A DNA stretch of 37,095 nt, from positions 1-37,095 of the forward strand of contig JAHLWZ010000965.1 of NCBI GenBank assembly GCA_020536535.1, given 5' to 3'. Of this stretch, positions 1-9,183 are shown one piece after another. Position 1 is the first letter of the stretch; each line of letters begins with the position of its first letter. The notes below the pieces were generated by a model. It did no database searches and had not been told where the DNA came from. It saw only the letters and a program-made list of their open reading frames with translations. A program made the position numbers and the translations under genes. The stretch comes from Pelomyxa schiedti (taxonomy: Eukaryota; Evosea; Pelobiontida; Pelomyxidae).

Positions 1-1
1 A

Positions 2-2247
2 AAGGGACACAAAGTTATTCCCGTGGATGACATTTCTTCACACTGCCGTGACATGAGGGCAGAACTACAAAGTGAATTACGTGATCACGAGAATGCGTGC
101 ACTCAAACACTTTCATTGATATCTGACTCTATTGATTCTTCTCATCAAGTTTGACGCCCTCCAGTGCCTCCCTCCAAGTTTGAGGAATTCCAAAAACTCT
201 CCTCAGGCACAATCAGAACTAGAGACTGAAATCAACAGCTGCTTTGAACACCTCATTTCAGTACTACAAAGCCGGAAAGCATGCTTGATAAAGAATTCCC
301 GTGACCTTCATCAAAGTAGAGGTGATTTACATCAAGCCCTCAAGACCCTTTTTCTCATTTTTTAGCTACTCTGTTACAGCAAAATAAGGAAGATATCCGC
401 GAAATTCTTCAAAGGGTTAATGTATCCACTACTACCTACTCACCATCAACCACGGACTTCGAGATAGGCCTACGATTACAGGATACTCGGGCACTCATAA
501 ACGTCAGTTGCCTTTTTGATATAAATTCATTGGTATTCAGGCCCACAACAGGAACTTGTGCACCGTGAAAAGTACACTACCAGTTTAATTGATGCCAACG
601 CAACCATTAGTGAACTCTGTTCTACTCATCTGGAACAAGAAATAAACAATTTTGGATCTATCAGGTCTGCTGGTAATACTTACTTTGGTAATGGTTCCCA
701 AATAACATCTGCCAGTGCCACGGGCAATTACGCAAGAACCGCGCACAACACCTTCTTCATCTACTAACAATACCGCATGCAGTTTTGATGAAATGGGCCT
801 GTCAGACAATGTTTTAAGGTTACGATATAAGTATAAACCAAGTGTAAAATAATACAGAGGCATCTATGCTTGGGGCTTTGAAACTCCTTCCCTACCACAG
901 CGCAATACAATAACAGGAATGATGAGTGGGCGTGACATTCTCACTCAAGCACAACCTGGCACTGGTAAAACTGCTGCTTTTGTAATCCCATGTCTCCAGA
1001 CCCTTGATGTGAGGAGCAACAAATGTCAAGTACTAGTACTTGTTCCCTCCCATGAATTAGCCTTGCAAGTCCACAGGGTACCCTTGCTTCCTTGTCCTTT
1101 CCTTAACAAATCTAAAAATCAGATCATTATTGGCCTGGGAGCGTACCTGCCTGGACTTAAATGCATGACTTGCATTGGTGCTACTAGTGTCAGGGAAAAC
1201 ATGAAAATGATGGATGACTGTCATATAGTTGTTGGAACCCCTGGTCGAGTCTGTGATATGATAAACAGGAAAGCGCTTCAAACAAACTATGTGAAGCTTT
1301 TTATACTTGATGAAGGTGATATTCTGTTATCCAGGTGCTCTTGACTGTCCTCACTACTCTTGTTCTAAAGTTTTTGTATCCTTTCAAGGTCATTTAAGGA
1401 CCAAATTTATACTGTATTTACCTCACTTCCTACGGATGTCCAAGTGGGGTTATTTTCGTCAGGAATGCCCAAGGAGTGTCTTAGTCTGACAGAAAGGTTT
1501 ATGAGGGAACCCATCCGATTCCTGCTGGAAAAGTCTGAAGTAATACCGAGCAACATAAAGCAGTTCCATATTGAACATGACAATGAGAACCAAAGTAATT
1601 CTTTTGATATATAATACCTAAAGTAAACACATGAAACCCTAAATGGTTCCTTTCGTTTTTTCCCCCCAGAATTTTCTACACTTTGTGACTTGTATGAGGT
1701 GGTTAATATATCTCAATCTGTTATCTTCTGCAACACAAAGAGAAAAGTGGATTGGCTAGTTTCCTCCTTGGGAGAGGCCAACCTAATTGGTATGTCGTTG
1801 AGTACCATCACTATACTAACACTATTGTAGCAACTGGAATACATGGAGATATGGCAATCCAGGAACGCAACGAAGCCGTCGCCTCATTTAGAAGTGGTGC
1901 TACACGAGTTCTCGTCACGACGGACCAGGTTAACATTCCCTATTACAGGAAAGTTTCCAACCTACTGGTAGATTTTGGTTGGCATCGATGTTGCTCAAGT
2001 TTCAGTTGTTTTAAATTACGACCTTCCGAATTGTCTAGAGTCTTATGTTCGGAGGTTGCTTGTTCTCTTATTGCATCCATCACTTAACTTTTCCTATTTC
2101 AGAGTTGGGCGCTGCGGGCGATTCGGCAGAAAAGGAGTGGCTATCACCTTGATTTCATTGGCTGCAGACATGACTCTGTTCCATGAGCTCGAGGAAGAGT
2201 TCGGAACTATACCCCCCATGCCCGCCAACATAGAGGACTTTATATGA
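2..2247 (+). CDS. B-box/coiled-coil protein fused to a degenerate eIF4A-like DEAD-box helicase (5' partial)
   Basis: The window opens inside the gene with [12 protein letters not shown], the end of a B-box zinc finger, followed by charged helical sequence typical of TRIM coiled coils. After exons 366-506, 541-672 and 716-818 the frame runs without a stop into an eIF4A-type helicase core. Later exons are 858-1077, 1123-1334, 1389-1594, 1670-1789, 1831-1928, 1972-2054 and 2103-2247. Visible motifs: GTGKT (958-972), PSHELA, TPGRV, DEGD (1309-1320), SSG (1456-1464), [20 protein letters not shown] and [10 protein letters not shown]. The C-terminus IEDFI matches the eIF4A end. Several catalytic motifs differ from DEAD, SAT, ARGID and HRIGR, so RNA unwinding may be lost while RNA or eIF4G binding is kept. 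The first splice junction (about 100-175) could not be placed uniquely. Two separate genes remain possible, but no start codon or intergenic gap is seen between the parts. Confidence 0.6.
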
Positions 2248-2409
2248 TTCTGAAACCCCTGTCTAGGATAGAAGGGGCACCCTCATCGTCGTGGTGCCGC
2301 ACTCTATCTGAGCAACTGTGAAACCCAATTTGGTTTTCTGCTGTTTTGCATTTTCGCCAAAACAGTTAAACACACGAAAAAAAAAAAAAACCTTGTTGGT
2401 GACAAGCAA

Positions 2410-3023
2410 ATGGCCGCTTCAAGACTAAACAATGAACTGCGCGAACTCGCCACCAACCCACCAGAGAACGTAAACGCCAACCCCCTCGATGACGACATTT
2501 ATCACTGGCAAGGAACAATTATGGTTCGTAACATTCACCCCCGTATCTGTTTTTTTTTTTATTTTGATTGTACTCTCCAGGGACCTGACAACACACCTTA
2601 TGCCGAGGGCGTTTTCTTCTTAGATATTTTGGTTCCAACTGACTACCCAGTAAATCCACCCAAAGTCAGCTTCACAACTAAAATCTTCCACCCGGTAAGT
2701 TTTCCGCTTGATTTTACTTAACTTCACCTCATCCGGATCACATTCAACCACACCCAACTTCCCGTACTATCAACACTGACACTCTACACCCAAAAAAGGA
2801 TGTTCGAGGAGATGGCTCCATTTGCCTCACCCTATTGAAGCCAGGACACTGGCAACCAACCATCACAATTGCACAAATCCTGGTCTCCATTCTGGCTCTT
2901 CTTCACGAGCCTGAGGGTTTGGCTGCCCCATTCAACCCTGAGGCCGCCGCCCTCTATCAAAGAGACAGGGCCGCATTTGACCGCACTGCTGCTCAATGGA
3001 CCAAAGACCATGCTTCTGTTTGA
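2410..3023 (+). CDS. Ubiquitin-conjugating enzyme E2, UBE2D-like
   Basis: Three exons (2410-2523, 2581-2694, 2799-3023) give 150 aa, the length of a minimal UBC fold. The order is that of UBE2D/Ubc4: an N-terminal helix, DDIYHWQGTIMGPDNTPY, then PTDYPVNPPKVSFTTKIFHP, then the catalytic segment GDGSICLTLL with its cysteine, then the C-terminal helices. It would carry ubiquitin as a thioester and pass it to RING or U-box E3s, several of which lie in this window. One oddity: the HPN tripeptide before the active site reads HPD. The Asn normally helps isopeptide formation, so activity may be altered or may suit an unusual partner. Acidic substitutions at other E2 sites are usual; this one is not. 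It starts 162 bp after the helicase gene and converges with AAR2. Confidence 0.88.
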
Positions 3024-3164
3024 GCAGTCACAAACAAATGAGACAACCATTTTATTTGAAAGGGAAAAAAAAAAATGTGTTTCTATTCAACAATTGAATC
3101 CCTTCAGACATCACGTCAACGATTCATTGAGTGAGCTTATTATGTTGGTGTATTGGTTTGTTGA

Positions 3165-4545
3165 TCACTCGTCTTCGAGGGAGAAGGACAAATGGGCAGG
3201 GGAAGTGAGTGTCTTTTTGGGTTGGGCTGCAGCTGTTTCCGGTTCTACAACTACGGGAGCCTCTTCAATCGTGGTTGCATCAGAGCTCATAAGATTCACA
3301 CCGAATTTAGTTTGCACGTAGTCAAGTAGTCTTGTTGACTGAGATTTCCTGCAAAGACATTAACCAAAAGGTAAATACTAATTTAAGAGTACAATGCTGG
3401 GTCAGTCATGGAGGGGTCGCCAAGAACTTCAAAGATATCATGCAAACAAACAAGGAGAAAGTTGGAGTCGGTCAAGGGATCCACAAAGAAATCTTTTGGG
3501 GCATGCCCAAGCTGTGCTTGCACAATGCACAAGAAGTTGAAGAAAAATCCAGCGTGCCTGTTGCTGTTTCAGAAACAAAAAAGTTAGAGATACGAGATGT
3601 AGTTCATACACTCCAATTGCTTGCTGACAAGAACACAATAACTTCACTATTTCTTTCCATTGCTCGAGAGCAGAGAACGAGGCTGTATATAAGAATAGAA
3701 CATAAGAAAGCTGCAGCTCGCTAAGTAATTCATCTGAGTTCCCTCCGTATACAGTTGTTATCACCCATTCAAGTCTTCCCGAGCCATCGTGATGGTACTG
3801 AGTTCTCTGAGCACAAGGTTAAGTGGAAAAAATTAGAAGGATTACAAACTTCAGTAGGTGAAAGAGTAGCAAGGAAAGGCTTGGGTGGGGACAGATTGCT
3901 GAACTTGGGAATACGGGGAGCATCCTCAAAGAACGGTATAACTTGTTGACTCTGGGAAGTGCTGGAACGCGTTTCATCTCCGCCAGAACATATCTTGGAC
4001 ATTGGAGGTATTGCACATCTTTCTAGCGTCAGGGAAAAGCTTTTACAACTTGTACTATACCTATGTAAGGTTGCCTCCGAAATTCGATCAGATACTTCGT
4101 TCCAGCTGGACATGTGTTGTATGGGATAAGCACCGAGCCTCTGATCAAGCTCGGGTGTATTGACCAAATCTTGCATTCTTCGGATTTCGTCCTCGTCTCT
4201 GACTATCAAACAAAAAAGGAGAGAAGATGAAGCTCTAAGAAAAAGCGAGAATTGTTAGGACTGCACAAAGTTGGCTTATGGCACACCGAATTTGAAGTCT
4301 TCCTCCTTGTCGTCCCAATCGACCACAACAACTCGTTTCTCGCTGCTGAACTTCACAAAAAATGCCAACCCCATTCCGGCTCCACCACCTGACGAGGGCA
4401 TACTGTAGTGCACTAAATGGAGCCCCATTGGGACCAGTTTGGTTCCCATAAACCGCGGCGCCACCGTTCTGTAGCTCACTTCGTCCACACCAAATTCCAG
4501 CTGCCGCGTGACATTACGGCATACTACGTACCCGTAAGGTTGCAT
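3165..4545 (-). CDS. AAR2: AAR2-like U5 snRNP assembly factor
   Basis: Five exons (4545-4287, 4202-3850, 3806-3558, 3511-3393, 3348-3165) give 387 aa, close to the roughly 384 aa of animal AAR2. AAR2 binds Prp8 in the cytoplasm and is exchanged for Brr2 during U5 snRNP maturation. The N-terminal beta domain is recognisable in EFGVDEVSYRTVAPRFMGTK and VVVDWDDKEEDF. The C-terminal helical domain is recognisable in LLSELQLSYVLFLY, SALEQWKEIVKLLC and PKDFFVDPL. The fourth intron (3512-3557, 46 nt) begins with GC rather than GT. Using it restores KQQQLGHAPKDFFVD, which aligns with the family, and the exon sum is divisible by three. A 19-nt GT-AG alternative inside it would add residues the family lacks. 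The gene is convergent with the E2 (141 bp gap) and divergent from the membrane protein gene. Confidence 0.85.
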
Positions 4546-4654
4546 GGCACTCCCCTCGTGTGTTTTTTTTTAATTAAATTAAATTAATGAATTTATGTGC
4601 GGATTTTGATCAATACGGCGAGAAAATTCTTTTTCTACATAATTAACAGTTAAG

Positions 4655-5368
4655 ATGCCAAAGGGAGCTGTAGTTGCCTGCTTTTTTCTAATATTAAGGT
4701 GTCAAACGCAATGTGTCAAGATCTCTCAAACATTGTTATTATTGATAGAATGTGGACCAGAATAACAACAAAGAACCTGAACAGGGTGTTTGAACCAGAG
4801 GGAGCGCCTGTGTCAGTTACACTCAGTGGATTCCCCATACGCAAGATAGACCGCGTGGAAGTTGGGATTGACGAAGTGGATCCGCGGCACATACAAGGAT
4901 CTTGGGGCACTTGGTGTTGGGTGACAGAGACATCGACATCCTCTGACGTATTTTTGCTGCAACGAAACATCTTCGCGAGATGTTGGGAGGTGGTAACGGC
5001 TCCTTCTATTATATGCTAATCCCATTACAGACCTATCATCTCTTTAGAAATGGATTGGACCCGAAGGGAAATGCTTACACAAAACACTATGCCGACTTCT
5101 ACTGCATCGGAATGGCATTGGGTTCTTTGGTATGTACTTGCTTCCGGGGAAAGACAACTCACATGAGTAGGTACTGCTAGCTGGAGCCATTGGATTCTTC
5201 ATATCATCTATCTTTGAGAGCACAGTTGGGGTTTGCATTACTTTTATTGTGATGGCAATTGGTCTTCTGCTGCTCCTTGCCAACATCTACGGCCGTACAA
5301 CTACAAGACCATTCTCCCAGATGGTGTCTGGTCTGATTCCCAGGATAGAAACTATTGACGACTTGTAA
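4655..5368 (+). CDS. Uncharacterised membrane protein with two C-terminal TM helices
   Basis: I do not recognise the family. Exons 4655-4698, 4749-4992, 5031-5129 and 5171-5368 give 194 aa in one frame. The N-terminus MPKGAVVACFFLIL looks like a signal peptide or anchor. A middle domain of about 90 residues (SVTLSGFPIRKIDRVEVGID) looks beta-rich and would be lumenal. GLDPKGNAYTKHYADFY then leads into two hydrophobic helices (FYCIGMALGSLVLLAGAIGF and CITFIVMAIGLLLLLANIY) and a polar tail ending IETIDDL. An alternative start at 4711, keeping the first intron as coding, is also open; the hydrophobic N-terminus favours the spliced form. It is divergent from AAR2 across about 109 bp and convergent with the RING gene. 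Confidence 0.6.
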
Positions 5369-5484
5369 TAAAGCTAAAAGAAAGGCCTTTGTGTATCTCT
5401 TCTGGCTTCACTATGGATCACAATCATAAATCAATGAACTCTTCTTTTATATTCCTCTCCATTCAATTCAATGCAACGCAGCTG

Positions 5485-6145
5485 TCAGCACAAAAATATC
5501 TTCTTGGTCACAGCAATTCTGCCATCGCACACAGGGCATTTTGAGACCAAACCAGAGCAGCCAAGGCACATGCACACATGGTAGCAGGGAATCACCACAA
5601 CCTCACTGTTCTCGCTGCAACAGATGACGCAACTATTATTTGAAGTGTGCGGCTTGGTCAGGTTATAGATGCAACGCCTTATCCAACCTCCAGCCTTTGT
5701 TTCAGACCAGCCTATTGGTTATTTTCGGCCCAATGGTTAGTCTAGTACCTCATAAATAGAGTAGAGTTACCTAAGCCTTCAAGGGACTCGACCATATTTC
5801 CAATGGATTCCAGAAAGACTTGCGTATCAGCTTCGTGATAGTCAAGGTGAGTATGGCACTTGAACTTCCAGTCTTTCACATGGAACCTGCAAATAAACAA
5901 CAGGAGTTGGCGTGCTATTATTCTCGCTTATACACAAACCTGTGGGTGTTTTTCCTCTTATCACAGAACATGTAGGCCTCGTCATCAATGTACATCTTCC
6001 CGCCACAATTGGTGTGCTCCCAATAGTGCTTTGCCATCCCATCAGTGCACTTTGGTTGGCCTACTGGGCACCTCGAATAGAACGGTATGGCCGTGGGCTC
6101 TGCCGTGCGACGCCAAGAACCCGAGTCCGTAGGTGATCCGCTCAT
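5485..6145 (-). CDS. RING-HC finger protein with an N-terminal Cys/His domain
   Basis: Three exons (6145-5940, 5886-5771, 5711-5485) give 182 aa. The C-terminal 50 residues form a C3HC4 RING of the MUL1/IAP type: CVICC, then PCYHVCMCLGC, then KCPVCDGRI, ending KKIFLC. This predicts a ubiquitin E3 that recruits an E2. The N-terminal half is a second Cys/His-rich module: RCPVGQPKCTDGMAKHYWEH, then NCGGKMYIDDEAYMFC, then DWKFKCHTHLDYHEADTQVF, with regularly spaced C and H that probably bind zinc. I do not recognise this module by name. No membrane segment or signal peptide is seen. It is convergent with the preceding plus-strand gene and lies 209 bp downstream of the YjjX-type phosphatase on the same strand. 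Confidence 0.8.
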
Positions 6146-6354
6146 AGTACACTGCAATCAAACACCGTGTTCTACTTATGAAACAAAAATACTTTGTCCA
6201 CTTTGGCATAGCCATGGTTCGTCACCACCCACTGTACGTAAAACCTTCCCAACAGTTTTTTTGTTTTTTTTTCCTTTTTTCGTGTCAAATCAAAAAATCA
6301 AGTCGCTGGAAAACAGTGGCGTTTCGCTTGGGAAAGGCCACACAACGAAAACGA

Positions 6355-7042
6355 TCACGACCAGGTGCAGTTGTCGCTAAAGAACGGCACCAGGGCCAAT
6401 TGGACGGCGGGGAGGTACAGCCCCTTCCTGGTAATCAGCCCCTTGGTCAGCATCCCCACGGCGCCCTCCTTGCTCCTGGCGTCCTCGGTGCCGAACACGC
6501 GGTCCACGGCCGCGCCCAGCTCCGACCCCCCCAGCACCAGGTCGGCCACCTCCGCCGGCAGCGCGAACGCCGCGGCGCGCGCCTGCCCGACGACGCCGGG
6601 CCGCCGCGACGACAGCGCCACCACCCACGTGATGGCTTGCAGCCGCCGTCGCAGCCGCGGCGGTTGGCGGTCGCCGTCGCCGCCCGTGGGTTGTTCTATT
6701 TCTATCCCGCCTTCTATTCCAAGCCAGAACGACGCTGTTGGGACTCTCCTCTGTGCCTCCTTGGCTCTGTTCAATGCACCCTTTTTTGGAGCATGTTAAC
6801 CATTTGTTGTTGTGTGGGGTTGTGGTTGTTGTTGTTGTTGTTGTTACTTGGAGGGTCTCGGCACTGGACATTGGCTGGGCAGCCACACCGGAATCCACTG
6901 AAATAGAATGCACAGTAACCGTGGACAACGTGTCCCCATTGGCACTCAACATGCTGGAAAGAGCCTCCTTTGTGGCATTGACTTTGACTGGGTTGGTTGA
7001 GGCCACAACAGCCTCAATGTTGTTGTGCTCGTGTTGCAACAT
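6355..7042 (-). CDS. YjjX/PRRC1-type inosine/xanthosine triphosphatase
   Basis: Two exons (7042-6848, 6780-6355) give 206 aa. The N-terminus EAVVASTNPVKVNATKEAL is the signature of the YjjX (DUF84) non-canonical NTP phosphatase family. It is followed by AAQPMSSAETLQ, then GALNRAKEAQ, FWLGIEGGIE, ALPAEVADLVLGG, DRVFG and KEGAVGMLTKG. The enzyme removes ITP and XTP from the nucleotide pool. The 67-nt intron holds a (TTG)n run on the plus strand and ends in front of GGTGCATTG, which restores the conserved LQGALNRA. The second exon is strikingly GC-rich and Ala/Arg/Gly-rich compared with AT-leaning neighbours. That fits recent acquisition or a local GC island. Only 61 bp separate its start from the DDRGK1 stop on the same strand. 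Confidence 0.85.
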
Positions 7043-7103
7043 CCTCGTAATTAAACACGAAAAGTAATTTCCGGAAATTGCGTACTTTTGATTAGATACG
7101 CGT

Positions 7104-8469
7104 TTAGGTTAATTTGATGGTCCGGTTCGTTTCGCGTGTGAGGTCGGAAAGAGATACTCGTCCTATGTGAGTGGGATTGAGTTTGGGTTTTGGGGAGGAT
7201 AGGATATGACAACCTCTTCTTGTGATGTACGCACAAAAGGATTTCATTTCATCCATGGTGAGATTTATGAACTTGCCGCTTTCATCTAGCAATCCAAAAA
7301 GTTTACCTTCTTCTTCAAGTTCATTCAGCATTTCTACAACATCCTACAACATAAGTTAGGACAGTGAAACAAAATCCAAGAGCGGACACGTACTAACGGC
7401 TTCACTCTAAATTCACAAGCAGCGTCTTCTATTGCAGTAACTTTCTGCCTCTGTAAATTAAGAAATTCTGCCTTAGTAACGCCTGGAGAATTGAAGTTTG
7501 ACCTGGAAATACTGAATGAACTCAGTTACCCTTCTCTTAAAACGCGATGCATCTGATTGCTTGGAACCAGACGATTCTAGTTCAATTCCTCCCTATATGC
7601 ATATGTAAATTCCACTTCCGGACAATGGCACAACCTTCCACTTTGAATATTCTGCTTCTTCCCTTTCAGTTCTCTCTTTTTTTATCTTGGCCTCCTCTTC
7701 TTCCTGGTTACTTTTGGTAAGTCCAACAAAAAATTTGTTGAAAAAACCTGTTTCTTTTTTTCTGCCAGCTTTTTTTCTTGCTTCTCTTGGAATTCTTCTT
7801 CTTCTTGTATGTGCTTCTTTATTCTTGCTTCTCGTGCTGCTGTGAGAGCCTAAGAAAGAGTCACACACTCCATGGAAGCAAGGACAAACCTGATGAGCTT
7901 GGCGTTTCTCCTCCTTCTTCCGCATTTTTTCTTGGTACTTTTTCCCCTTACCACCTTTCATCTTGGGCATAGCTGTCTCCTCAGCCTCTTCAGCCTCTTC
8001 TCCATCACTGTCATGTTCTGGTTCCTCTGCTGGGTTTTCTTCTTCCTCTGGTTGGTCCACATGTTGTTCCTCTATAACAGGTTTTTCTATTAAAAAACGA
8101 AAACGGACCGTTAGAAAGAAGCTAAGGCAAAATAACAAAACCTGGAGCAGGTTCTTCATGGGCAACAACTTCCACAGCAACCTTTTTTTTCATGGCACCC
8201 AAAGCCCTTTCAGCCCCTCTCTTGGGTTCTGGTTCCTTAGCCTAGTCCATAGGCAATATTTATTTGGTCAAGTTGGCTAACACAGTCCCACAAACTAAAA
8301 TCCACAAAGGCAAATGCATCCCATAGTTCGGTTTGTGGTTATTGTGTGTTACCTGTTGTTTGGTAGGCGTGTGGGGCGCCGGTTTGGTTGTTGTTAACCG
8401 CCAGGCAACAACAAGTAGTCCCATAATGAAAAAGAAGCAGCCAATCGCCAGCCACACGGCAAGGTCCAT
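7104..8469 (-). CDS. DDRGK1: DDRGK domain-containing protein 1 (UFMylation adaptor)
   Basis: Nine exons sum to 307 codons (306 aa; animal DDRGK1 is about 314): 8469-8353, 8241-8142, 8086-7890, 7849-7748, 7703-7635, 7592-7503, 7450-7394, 7343-7214 and 7162-7104. The protein anchors the UFL1 ligase at the ER so that UFM1 can be attached to ribosomes and ER proteins. Residues 2-24 are one hydrophobic helix (DLAVWLAIGCFFFIMGLLVV). Next come an acidic stretch (QPEEEENPAEEPEHDSDGEE) and a long Lys/Glu coiled coil. The C-terminal winged-helix PCI-like domain contains FGLLDESGKFINLTMDEM, where DESGKF replaces the name-giving DDRGKF, and RVSLSDLTRETN. Introns are 40-111 nt; the one at 7451-7502 has a clear TTACTAAG branch site. 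Confidence 0.92.
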
Positions 8470-9109
8470 CGCCGCTCCCACCTGGTATCTATTATCTACA
8501 AAATTTCCTAACAAGAAAAGACCTTCTCTCTTCTTGTGACAGTTATGTGGCCTGTCACAAGAGATGTTCCTGCAAGTGCCCTCTAACCAATCATAGTCCC
8601 GTGACCAAATGACACGAGGGAGCACCACACCAACCCAAAGACAAAAGAAGAAAACTTTATACAACAAGTGCTTTGTTTTGGATGAACATTGACTTTGGTG
8701 GCATTTATGGGGGAGCAGGAGGCAGCAGCATAACGCGAACTGGTTGAACTTAGCAGAACAGAGCCAAATATGCCCCGAGAATGCATGCTGCCGCGGAAAG
8801 CCAAACACTCCTCCCCAAGGCCCATTGCCCACTCCAACGAGTCTGCAACCGGGAAGCACCAGGGTGCAGGAAACGGAACCGAGTGGGCCTTCGGTTCCGA
8901 TCCCACAACCCTGGGTTCCCACTGGCCGACTACGCCAAGAGTGGGCTTGGGGAGGAGTGTGAGACAAACCAATAGCACTCAGCCAGAGCGAGTGGCTACC
9001 AAAAAGTGTGCCGCAAGAGCAGAGTCAGTGATAAAGCCAAGAGTATAACAAAGCACAGCAAAGCCAAACCAAGTCACCAGCCCCGGGACAAGAACACTGC
9101 GGAGGAGTC
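8470..9109. other. 640-bp interval without a convincing gene
   Basis: This is the longest gene-poor gap in the window, between the DDRGK1 start and the 3' end of the polytopic-protein gene, both on the minus strand. Short ORFs exist on both strands (for example 8770-9048 plus, 8583-8978 minus). I found no start, splice or composition signal linking them into a gene. It should hold the DDRGK1 promoter. The part from 8805 to 8960 is GC-rich and self-complementary and is listed separately. No tRNA could be folded here. Confidence 0.5.
8805..8960. ncRNA. Candidate structured RNA or long imperfect hairpin
   Basis: Positions 8805-8819 (ACACTCCTCCCCAAG) are perfectly complementary to 8946-8960. With one bulged base, 8821-8824 pairs with 8942-8945, giving a closing stem of about 19 bp. 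Inside lie a perfect 8-bp hairpin (8875-8882 with 8891-8898) and a GCAC/GTGC hairpin (8856-8867). Strand cannot be decided from pairing alone. A T-rich run that could end a Pol III transcript (around 8650) exists only downstream on the minus strand. It matches no tRNA, and I could not match it to SRP, RNase P or spliceosomal RNA. It could equally be a degenerate inverted repeat. Confidence 0.35.
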
Positions 9110-9120
9110 TCAATTGACAA

Positions 9121-9183
<63 letters not shown>

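Noticed and set aside
6178-6906. Long plus-strand ORF opposite the phosphatase
   Set aside because: A shadow caused by high GC content and few stop codons; no family resemblance.
6377-7042. Uninterrupted 221-codon minus-strand ORF over the YjjX region
   Set aside because: It reads through the intron into a poly-Thr and Arg/Gly-rich frame. Removing the 67-nt intron gives the conserved family sequence instead.
7483-7502. 20-nt intron in DDRGK1
   Set aside because: Ending the intron there puts it out of frame; the 52-nt version with a TTACTAAG branch site keeps frame and matches the family.
8880-8910. tRNA-like B box (GGTTCCGATCC)
   Set aside because: No matching acceptor, D or anticodon arms could be folded; it is part of a perfect 8-bp hairpin.
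8700-9000. SRP RNA
   Set aside because: A GGAAACGG segment and the stem-rich layout recall the S domain, but the helix 8 asymmetric loop and the Alu-domain motif were not found.
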